Assembly (NCBI GenBank): GCA_019925095.2
Contig: CM034392.1
Location: forward strand, 24,432,387-24,496,386
Reading direction: 5' to 3'
From: Dendrolimus kikuchii
Taxonomy: Eukaryota; Arthropoda; Insecta; Lepidoptera; Lasiocampidae
DNA: 64,000 nucleotides
Numbering within the stretch: position 1 is the first letter of the stretch; every line of letters starts with the position of its first letter. Position numbers and translations under genes: made by a program. Shown piece by piece: positions 34,901-46,900 of this stretch. Under the pieces are notes generated by a model. The model was not told the DNA's origin, did no database searches, and saw nothing but the letters and a program-made list of their open reading frames with translations.

Positions 34901-37900
34901 CAGGTGCTTGCGCGACAGCAGCCAGTTCCAGCCTGTCGGCGCGGGATTCGTGTTACACCGACGAACTATTATCAGTTTAACAGTAAACCCTTTTAAGAGG
35001 CCTTTGTACCTTTGAGTTCACCGTGGCCTATCCTGCCCACCCTGCCGACGACCAGCCGCCAGGGCTGCGCCGTGTTGCTCATCAGTCCCAGCGCGAAGTC
35101 CATCAGCTTCGTGAGCCCGTGCCGCCGCGCCGGACCGCCGCCTCTTCGCCGTGATCTGACCCAACAAACATCTTCAGAATAAGTAAAAAAAAAAAAATAG
35201 TGCTATACCTTAACGGTAGTTAAGGGAACTTATAACTTACGTGATAAACCCTAGGTAGTAAGTTTCGTAAACTCTATGTAACATATATACAGATACAATT
35301 AGGTGTTTTACCTAAAACTTTAATGTTTCTTGTTACTAAGTTCACTACAATAACAAAGAAACTAAATCATTAAAGTCTACTCAACTGCGCAGTGAAGCAT
35401 AGAGGCGAGACACAGCCAACCAGATTTGAAGTAATACAATGAAGGTGGTGTTTATGACAACATAAGCATTTGTTAGTGAATTGAAAAAATGCGATTGCAG
35501 CGCCATCTGTTTTGCTAATCCGTTTATTCCATGGAAATGACGTAATTTGTCGGGATAAAATGTAATCCCAAGTTACGACCCGAGATATAATCTAGCTCTA
35601 TGTCGAGTTTCATAACGTCCGTTCAGTACTTTTCACACGATGTTCTGACAGACAGACAGACAGACAGACAAAAATTCTAAAAATTGCCTTTTTTTTATTT
35701 TTTTTTATTGCAGGAGATCAGCAGACAGGCAAATGGCCCACTTGATGGAAAGCGGTTACCATCGCCTATGGACATTTGCAACACCAAAGGTACTACAAAT
35801 GCGCTGCTGCTCTCTTAAGGGAAACTGGAACCTGGTCACTAATGCCGGAACACAACTCGAAGGTTGTTATGGCGACATACTTTAGACCAGGGGTGGTAGC
35901 CATCCAGTCGGGCAAGTGCCCTACCACCTGGCAATGCCTTTTCGGACTCTCCCGATCCGAATTATTTTTTACATATCTAAACGGAATATACAAACACCAA
36001 CCATTTACAAATTTATTATAGTAATAGATTACGCTACTGTGATTTTAAATATGTCAGCATTTATACTGTATCTGGTGTAATTTGTCCTGATTAAAATTAT
36101 TTTCTTTCTTTCTTTCCTTCAAGTGCGACCGTTCTGTTCACCTGTGCGGCACGTGTATGTTGATGGCGGCGGTGTCGAGCAGCTCGCCGCGCGCGTCCGT
36201 GGCGGCCGCCAGCAGCCAGCGCTGGTCGTGCGACAGGCAGTACGCGAGGAAGAGCACGGCGCCCTCGCCGCCCGTGCCCGCTCCCGCTCCCGCCTGCGCC
36301 CAGCTCTCCGCCTCGGCGCGCGCGCGCGGCGCCGCCAGCACCCACAGCGGCGAGAACAACTTGTACGGCGCGCGGTTCTTCTCCTAAATCACCAGGGCAA
36401 CATATTAACTAATGCCCACGAGATGTAGTACACTAAGTCCATGGGACAACCTGGAGGATTGCAGGCAAACCGAGCCGGCAATGCTCCGAGCAAACCTGCG
36501 TTTTTGCAGGAGGATCTTAGGGCTCAATTGATCCCGGCTGAGATTAGTTATTAGTGCAGCCACTAGACATGGCAAGCGTCCCTAACAGCCTCCTGTGCAG
36601 AATATGCCTGGAGGCAGAAGAAACAGCCACCCATGTCCTGCTTGAATGCGGAGAGGTGGCCCAATACAGGGCGAAGTATCTGGATGCCCCAGGTAGCCTG
36701 CGAGAAATCTTCAGGGACTTTAAGAAACTGGTGGACTTCCTGGAAGAGCTGGGCTGGATGGAGTAACCCCTGATTCACCCTCGCACGCAAAATAAGCGCT
36801 ATGTCGTCAAGTTGGAGAAACCGCCCGCTCGCAACAGAAGAAAGAAGAAGATGGGTCCAATAGTACACAAAAAATATTTTTATTGTGAAGCTGGTATGGG
36901 GAGACAAACAGCCCAACTAATATAAAGTGGTTATAAAGATGTTGGCAGGATTAGGTGAGAATCCAACGCGTTATCAGCCTTTAAGAATCAGGCGAGAGGA
37001 CTATGATAGAGGAGATGGGATTCGTCCTAGTTAGGAATATATAATTTAAATATGTTATACTAATAAATAAACTATATCCTGTATATATTATTGAAATTAT
37101 ACTAAATAAATGACTTATATGCACTTTCTGTAGAGTTATATGAGTACATAGAAAAATATTATCATATTCGTATTATTATAGTTGAGCCGTTCTAAAAAGC
37201 CCCATTTGAAAATTCATATAAATATTGGATAACTAACTTTTCAACACACTTGCTCATAAAGTGGCTCTATGGTCACCGCAATTAGGCACAGAATGACACC
37301 CATTATCAAACTGTGAGTAAAAAACATTATAACTCACTAGTGAGTTATAGAATTTTTTTTTAAATTTTATTGGTTGAGTTGCTTTGTTCTTAAAAGGTTT
37401 TTATTAAAAAAAAAAAAAGATCGTGTTCTATAGAACAAATAAATTAATGTTCCTATTGCTTGCTCATTTCATGCAACTTCTTATTTAAATAGATAATTTT
37501 AACTCGTACGTGTTTAATAAATAAAACTTTCACTCATATATAACTTTTTTTTATCTACTAAATAAAATGAGTTTTTCTTGTTATTTTATTCACAAGTGTG
37601 TTGAAAAACGTCGTATGATACACGTGTGTATTGATGATTACCGTCCTCGGCTCTCTTAAGACCCTCGCCTACGGCTCGAGTCTCAATGGCGCCTCGGCGG
37701 TAATCACCAATGTTACAAACTAGTACCATAATGTACTATTGTGACAGCATCAAAATAATTTATATCAAATTAAAACATTACAACATTATGTTTATCAACA
37801 CCTTTTTTTTCAGTATTAGTGAAGTGACCTGGAGATTAAGGTATAATTGAAAAGTTTAAACTTAAATCGTAATCAAGTTATACATATTTTAAAGATATAA

Positions 37901-40900
37901 AAGGCAATGAAACATAAAATATATCATTTTAAACAATAAATCATTTTAAATTTAATTGATTCAATAATGTGTGACCAACTATGTATATGGATCCCAATTT
38001 TTAATTATATCTTCATCGATACTACTAAACTCAGTTCGATAGATGCCAAGTGGGGCTTTATAGAACAGCAGAACAATACAACACTATAATGATAAATTCG
38101 AATAATAAGAGACTGACGTCTTTGGCCTGGAGGAACAGGTTGGCGTCGGCGGCGGTGCCGAAGCCGGTGAGCGACTTCCCGTTGGCGTGGTGCTGCAGCA
38201 GCCGGCGCGCGCCGCTGAACACGCTGAAGGCGAGCGCGCGCGCCTCCGAGCCCTCGCCGCACCAGCCGCCCGCCGCGCCCCCCGCGCCGCCCACGCCGCC
38301 GCCGCACCCCCACATCGAGCACACGCTCTCCAGGGATATTATCTGGGGGATACACTACAATCAGCAAACACGCTCCTCATGCAATTTATGGACTCAGAAT
38401 CAGACCGCCATACGGACTACTGTCCATCAGTCGAACGAACTACCTATAATGTAAGCTAATGCAATGATATGTATAGAAATAAATATAAAATATAAAAAAA
38501 ATACAAATAATTTTGCTAGGTGATAGGGCATTTGCCCGACTGAATGGCTACCACCCCTGGTCTAGAGTATGTCGCCATAACAACCTTGGGTTGTGTTCCG
38601 GCATTAGTGACCAGGTTCCAGTCATCCTTAAGAGAGCAGCAGCGCATTTGTAGCAACTTTGGTGTTGCAAATGTCCATAGGCGATGGCAACCGCTATCCA
38701 TTAAGTGGGCCGTCTGCCTGTCTGCTGATCTCCTGCAATAAAAAAAAATAAAGTAATACTTTTTACATATTTTTATAGGCAGGTGCTTAATATGATACTA
38801 ATAATATTAAACAATATTAAAATAATAAATATTAATATTAAACATAATTTTTAATACTAAATTTCAAATACTATTACAAATGTAAAAATGTCTCAAAGCT
38901 AATTTACCTGTAATGGTGTAAAAGTGGCTTAACATTCGTGAGGGTAATATAGACTTGGTTCTGCCACAGTTCTATGTTACGAGTTTTATTTTAAATTATA
39001 AATCCTTTGTTTAGTTTGCAAAACTATAATTAATAGCGAAAGTTAAACGAGCTATTTGGAATACTACTTTAAAAAAAAAACAACTGGAATACATTATATA
39101 AACGACAGAGAACACAATGCAATTTTTCTTAGACTTGTCTGTTCATTTGGGATTCACGTAACTACTACTGGGCCGATTTGATACTGTTTTCATTGATCAA
39201 CCGCAAATTATTTGACTTAATATTTGCGCTACTTTTTATGGTGGGAATCCCGCGAGAATTTTTTTGGGAGTGATTTAATATAGCCAAATAAAAAAAAAAT
39301 GAATTCCAGTGATTTTTTCACTGATTGATAGCAAAACTTATATAATAAAAGTGTATGATATTTTTTATCTTGGAAGTGTTTGTAGTAGTTTGGGTGCATA
39401 AAATTACCTTAGCTTTTTTTTTTACACACTTCGGTACTTTGTGTCTCGGGAGTGCTGTCGGAATTTAAACTCAAGTGTGGCCGTCGCATATCCTAGTTTC
39501 ATATAAAGTTTAGATTAAACTCACCTTGATAAGCGGATTGTGATGATGTAAATGGTTATACGTCCTCGCCGCCAGCCTGAGCAGCGCGTGCAACGCGTGC
39601 GATCTGTGCGCGTGCGCAGCGGGCGGCTCCACGATATACACGACCAACGCCGGCGGCCCCCCCTCCTCCTCCTCCCAGGAGCCCATCGCCCCGGAGCCTA
39701 AACCACTCGAATTACTCGTTCCACACCCGGAATTATTTGCACTATTATCACCCTCGTGGTCACTGTGTCCCGTCGGCGTCGCCGGGTGGTCCGGAGTGGA
39801 GGGCGGCCGCATCGGCGACGGCGCCGGCCGCTCGTTCAACGTACTCCGCTCCTCCTCGACCAACGACCGGTCCACCGTCAACGCCGCCAGCTGAGGCACT
39901 AAACTCGTCCTGAGAGTCTCCGCGTACGCCTTGATGTACTCCCCTAGCCTGCCCGGGGGCAACGTGCCCGTCCACTCCTCGCAGTTGGCGTCCCTGTCCA
40001 CAGGCGACGTCCGGACGATGCCGTCGCGGGCGACCCGGTTGATCGGCTGATGCCTGCCGAGCCGGCACGACTCGTACGCGTTCGAAAGTTCCCGAAAGAA
40101 AGTCCGCAACGGATCGGTGAGGGCCTCGCCGTCCGCGGCGAGGACCACGTAGGCGACGTCCCGCGCGTACGAGTACGGCTCGAGGGACAACCTCTCCCAG
40201 TGGCGCAGCGCGTACGGCGACAGCGAGATCCAGTCCCTGTCGTGGCCGACGAGCAGCGGCGGCACGGGCTGCGGCTCGCACAGGTCCTCGTTGCCCCTCC
40301 CCGCCAGCCTGTGGAACTGCCTCCACGTGAGCGGTCCCGTGACGCCGTCCCACATCCGCGCGCCGCAACAACGCTTCTGAATCGCGTCCTGCAGCAGCGG
40401 CCGCAGGCGTCGCATTAATCTGCCAAAGGGAAATCGACCAATTACGATCGCATATGAAGCCTCCAGGGAAAAAGACCAACTTGCCATTTTTTTAACGTGA
40501 TTTTGTAGGGAATTTCCGGTATTATACGATAATAAGCCGAACCGGGTAAAACACGAATTCAAGACGAATCTTAGAGTTCTTGGCGTTTGAAAAAGCGCAT
40601 GCAGGGAAAAAGTAGCATAGCATACCTAAAAATTCCAGTGAAAAAACAATTTTATCAGTGACATTTCTCTATTAAATCTCTTAAGATAGTTTTTAATTTT
40701 TTTATTTTAAAGTGACTTAACTTATATTTTTGTTATGTTGTGAAACTTATGGGTTTCCAAAGTACAAGGATCCAAACTTAAAAATGTGAATCTCAAAATC
40801 AATGTTGTCTTTTTCCCTGGGGTCTTCATATAGAGTCACATGTTTCTACATATTTTTGTTAGATACTTCAATGCTGACGTAGCCCTCAGCTCTCATAATC

Positions 40901-43900
40901 CTTTGGTCATTGGGCAACTCTGCCTTATGATGTGGCGATACGGAGACATTGCTTACACCGGTAAGCAATGCAATATGGACAGATATTGCAGACCGCACTG
41001 CTACATTCACAAAACAGCCCCCCTCTGTTACGAGTTCTCATCATCGGGCAAACTTCTAATAATGTTACAAATTATATTAATGAAAGTCTACAATACTTGC
41101 TGCATACATCTCATACATATTGATATACCAAATTTCTAATGAAAAATATCCCATCAAAATCGTACCATAAATCTACTGAATTTCCACTTATTGTTTCCTC
41201 AAACTTCATTTAAACAATACCAAAAATATTAGAATAATGTAATGGGGAAACTACCATCCTGTTTTCTGGTATAAAATATTTTTTCGGCTTTGTTATTGTA
41301 AGTACATGCAGATACATCAAAACTGACAATGATGCGTTCAATCTTTTGTAAGACAACTTTAAAATAGTTTTAGTGGTTGGTTATAATAATAATAATAATA
41401 ATCTTTATTTGCCAGAATGTAGTACAAAAGTTGTTACAATGATAAGTTGATGTCCTATACATTCTACCATTTTCATGGTGTGCAAAAAGTAAATATAATT
41501 GTAAATTAATTTAATATTTCTCATTTATATTATTTGAAAAATCCGTTTTCTTTAACACAGCTATACCTATTTTTACAATCACTTAACGAAATTATTTATT
41601 AATATTTAATTATTTTCAATATTATCATTAATCCTTAAAATGTATATATATATTACCTATAATTTATTTTTACATAATATGTGCTATGTCAATCAACTAA
41701 ATCTACATGTCATGTCAATACGTACAAATTGTAAATTAATTTAATACTATTAAATAAAAGTCAATTATATCACATTTGTGCTCAGGTACTTGGTATTTTG
41801 TTAACAAATCTAGGTTGCAATACCTAACGACATCCCTGGAGGACCGCGGCGCCCTGGCGCTGATGAAGGGCCACCTGTGCACCGCACTGGCGGCGCCCGT
41901 CGCGCCGTTGGGCGCCATCGAGGTGCCGACCGCCGCGCGCAACGCCCGCGTCGCCGCCGTGTTGCCGTCCGTATACCTAATGTATTTTAAATATACATCA
42001 AGGAAACTTCATTAACAAAATTTACTATGCCATTGATTTAACCCGAGAACTGTGTGTAAACCACAGAGGCCGTTGAAAGTGACACATGCACATTAGTGCA
42101 AAGCATCGTTTCTCAACTTGGGGTCGTGACCCTTGTGTGGGACGGAAGACCTATACACAAATCAAAATATTATTAGAATCCAGTAGTAAAGGGGTTGCAA
42201 GACTTTTTACTTAATTTCGTTTTTCGTGGGTCGCCACATAAAAATCGTTGAGAAATACTGGTGTACAGTATTCTATATGCCTTACATCCTCTGATTTTTA
42301 TTAATATAAATCCACTGTTGTTGTAACACATTTGTGTACAAAATTTATTTAAAAAAAGATTGAGTTAGTTTTTAGCCAGACATGTTGCTGGGGAGTTTCT
42401 TGCCGCTTCTTCTCCTTAACAGCAATAATACTTTACGAAGCGGTGTACATAGAATAGGAAGTACAATTAATTTTTAAATTATATGTATGACCTTCAAAAA
42501 GTGGTCTCCAGTGGAATTTATTTTGAATAAAAACTGAATTTGATTTTGTTCATTTCAATCTTTCATTTTGGATGAATCAACCAAAACTCGATGGGCTCTG
42601 TTGTTGAGTGGGCTAAGCCTTAGCTGACCGAGGTCATTGACACTGACATGGCAAATTATGTGAACGAAAGTTTCGTTATTTACTGTGGTCAGGATGTCTG
42701 GGATCACCACCTGAGTGGTCCATTGTATATTAGCCATAACACAAGTGTGACTCGCTTAGCTTGAAGATATTCAACGGTTATTAAAGAAAATGATTTAACA
42801 TAGACTGAATTATTCAACGACATTGAACACCATCGTCTCTCATTTGCACAATAGACGAATGATCTACAGATGTACACACAAGCGTGCATGACAAGAGTTA
42901 TGAATGTCAAAGAAGCGAGTGAGGTGTGTAAGAATAAGTCTGAATGGCGCTCTGTTGTTCGTGCCTACCCCGCAAGGGAACTGGCGTGATGTTATGTATG
43001 TATGTGTCTACAGTTGTACACTCACTCCAAGAGATTGAGCCTCTGTTCGTCGTTGGTGGCGCTGCGGGCGGCCGCGGCGGCCGCGCGCGCCAGCGCCGAC
43101 GCGCGCCCGCCCGACAGCGCCGCGCACTGCGCCACCACCACGCCCGCCACCTCGCCCAGGCCGCGGCCGCCGCCGCCGCCGCCCCCGCCCCCACCGCCGA
43201 CCCCGCTCTGCCGCGGCTCCTCGCTCAGCCCGGTTATTTCTATCTCGTCCTACGTTAAGACAATTAAACATACATTCAATAAATCATCACTATTGTCGAT
43301 AAGTTGTATTACTGAGTAGATAATATAAGATGATAGTTTGTATTGATTATCCTACTACTTGACCAAACCAAGAGACAGTGCGACTCCAACTTGGTTGGGT
43401 GCAGGTTCTCACTTCTGCTTTGGTCTGATGCACATGTGTGTGACCTCGAGCTGTGCTCATACACAGGTCTCCAGATTCATAATCTATTATTAAATGTACT
43501 TGATTATTAGATCGTCATTCTAGCTGAAGAATCACACTCGGAATAAATACAATTTCTAAACAAGTATCTTCTTTTATTCTCGTATCATAGTTTTGCTGAC
43601 CTGTGTTCAGCTGGACTATAACGACAATTTCAAATTTGCTTCTGAAATTCAAGCAATACCAATGGCTGTGGCTAATATGAAATGTACAGGTCAATTAACA
43701 AAAGCAAGCATATTCAACACATAATACACATTGTGTTTGTGCAGTGTTTATGAATAACCGTGTGGTGTGACTTCGCACTGCATTCGCATCTTGTAAAGTC
43801 TGTCCGTCTCTCTCGCGCGCCGTCAAGCTTATGAGTATAAAGAAGACAATTGTTTTGCTTTTGCTACTGTTAAAAAATATAGTGTTCAATTCAATGCGTG

Positions 43901-46900
43901 ATGTGATTGTTTACCTATTTAGAGGTCATAATAAAATATCTTCTGAAAGAATTGGTCCGGCAAAACATTAACAAGACAATCTCGTGAAATAGTCTATAAT
44001 GTAATATACACTCAAGCGAGCTATGAAAGATCTGCCTATTAACTTTACACAACATTTATTGATTCTGAGGCGGTACGAAGTTCGCCGGGTCAGCTAGTTA
44101 TATAATGAAACATATTAATAGATATATTACAAATAAAACACATTTTTTTTATTTATACACAACCCACCCAAACCTTTTATTTTTGCACATACTGTATAGT
44201 AAAATTGCATTAGTGTGAGTACTGTGCTCGAGCCAGCTTTAGTTAATCGACCTATAATATTACCTCTAAGAACAGGCCCGCCCTGTACGCCAGCCGCCGG
44301 TTGACTATCGCGCTGAAGCCACACGTACACCTGCAGGCCTCCTCCTCCGGGAGCGGGGACTCGGCCCCCTCCCCTCCGCCCCACCCGCACAGGTACGTAC
44401 TCGCGTCCGCGCCACGGATGTTACCGACCACCACCTGCAGAACACACGACATAACAAATATATATAACAACATAAACTAGCGTAGAAACTTTATATTGCT
44501 GGGTGGAAAAGCAAATGGTATACACAAAGGACGCGTTTCTTTAGTATCTCACAACGCCCAAAATGGTCCGTCTGCTGTTCCACATTGTGGCGAAAACGTC
44601 ACTGATGACGTCATCATTTTAGATCACACAGCGCTCACAACGACCCGACCCATGTCAGGATGTGAGTCCAAAGTGGGCGTTGACCACAGAGCATTAATTG
44701 TCTCTATTTCTTGATATTGAAAAAGGCGCGATTTTTTATGACATCAACGCCCCATAATCCGTTTCACTAGAGTTTATGATTGTAACGGCTGCAAGCAAGG
44801 GGAACGGAAAAATCTCGGATGTAAATGTGGTCGTTGTTAGTTTCAGATTTTATTTACTTTCCTCATATTCGAAATGAAAAGCAGTGTTAAACTCGGGTGA
44901 AAGGCCTATTTAGGCACTCGAATTATTAGCGCCCTCGCTACGCTCGTGCGCCAAACCGTCTCATGCCTAAATATATCACTTTCACCTCTCGTGTAACAAT
45001 CTACAATTTGCAACCGTAATATACTTAGGTCCAATTGTCGCTTACGATAAAACGGCGGTAAAGGCTCGATATATTTGGTGTTAAAAATCGTACCTGCGGC
45101 GACACGTTGCAGACGCACAGCGTGCAACTGTCGAAGTTGTGATCCCTGAACACGTTCAGGACGGTGTCGCCCAGCAACACGTTGAGCAGGAGCGGGTCGG
45201 CCTGCGCGGTCGCGGCCGCGGCCGCCCCCGCGCCGCCTCTCGCCTCCCGGCCCGCCGACGGCGAGCGGGCGTGGTGCCGCCCCACGCTGCCCGGCTCGTC
45301 CGAGTGCGCGTGCGCCTCGCCCCGCGACGGCGGCCCCGTGCCGGTGCCCACCTCGCACGAGCGCCGCGACCTGCTCTCCCGACAGTCCGACGCCGGCGAC
45401 GCCGACCGCTTCACCCCTGCGACAGTGCATTCTGTTAATAACTTCACTCCGACGTCAGTTTCATCAGCACGACGTCATTCATTCCTGTTCGTTTGTACTC
45501 CGCTATATTACCCATAACACAAGTTTAACTTGCTTAATTTGGGGATATACAATATGTGTGTTAATAATTAATTTCTTATATTTTTATAAAAATCTTAATA
45601 AATCATATCTATGTATAAACATCTGTATCCCTCATTACAACATTTGAAATTCTGAAAAAATTTAAGATGGGAGAACTTAAAAAAAGTCAATAATAATTGG
45701 TTTGAACAAGATTCACCGATTTCTGACTGAGATATAAGGTATTTTTAAATAAATTCTTTTTTATGGTTCCGTAGCCAAATGACTAAAACAATCGACTTTT
45801 ATCTCTTCTACGAAATCCTTAATAGTTCATACACTAACACACATTTCACCATTGTTTTTAAACATTTTTATTGTCAAGCTAGAAAACAGCTAGAAAGCAG
45901 GCGGCCCATCTAAAGGAAGATGATTACCGTCGTCTACAAACTGAGATGCGATAGGAGGGACAAGACAGTAGGAATAAAATAGTAGATGCGAAGGGGGGGA
46001 ACTGGGCCATCGGAAATTTCACTAATCGTATGAAACACAACAAGCTCCAGGATACCAGTTTTACGTTGATATTCTGTGAGTGTGTGGGTAACACATCAAT
46101 CGAGCCGGCCCTATGAGCTTGTAATCTGTATAATGATTTCAGCTCAGCTGTACCACATAGTATTATTTATTTTTTGCTTGAAAAGGAGAAATAGAACAGA
46201 AGTCTATTTTGCCCGACTGGATGGCTACCACGCCTGGTTAGTGGCTAGCTTCCAATGTCCTATTAGAGAGCAGCAGCAGCACATTAGTGGGCCGTCTGCG
46301 TGGCTGCGGGGCGTATGCTATAGAGGGTCACCTGTCCGACAGTTGTCCGGCTCGAGGTCGTCGTCGCGGCGGCGGCGCGGCCGGTAGACGGCGTGCGGCG
46401 GCAGCAGCACCGGCGGCAGCAGGTGGCTCGGCAGCGTCGCCAGCGGCGCGTACTTCGACGAGCCCACGTACTTGAACACCGTCGGCGGCTTGAACACGAA
46501 CGACCAATCCTAGACGGATAGAACGTTTATTTAAATGTATCTTTATTTGCACACCACCGTCATATAATTTCGATTCCATTCAACAAAATCCAAAAGCCCG
46601 GGTTGTCTGGAAGAAATGATTCTAAAGTCATAGGACCACCCTTTGTTCCTGCTGTGACATGAAATGACTGTAAATAATTTACTATTATGTGTATGTGGTG
46701 AACAATAAAGAATTTTCTATCTATCTAAGCTGTTAAACAATTATAATATAGAAACTGGCTATAACATCAAATACTTTTTAATTTTTTTAATGTTTAACAC
46801 TTGGCAACTAGGCCTTTAAGCCAGGCGCCGTTGTATTGTGTAGGCTACAATCGACGTCATTCAACGGAGTTCTTGTGAAAACTGGAAAGGCCACATTTGG

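Noticed and set aside
34541..34996. 151-codon plus-strand frame
   Set aside because: Shadow of the MED13 exon 34655-34932 on the other strand. Similar shadows at 36123-36428, 38050-38459, 43002-43319, 45139-45517, 47422-47805 and 55673-56057 were also dropped.
40420..40562. ATG at 40562 as a start codon for the largest MED13 exon
   Set aside because: The acceptor CTTTGGCAG at 40420 and the phase of the upstream exon (41824-41976) show that this part is intron.
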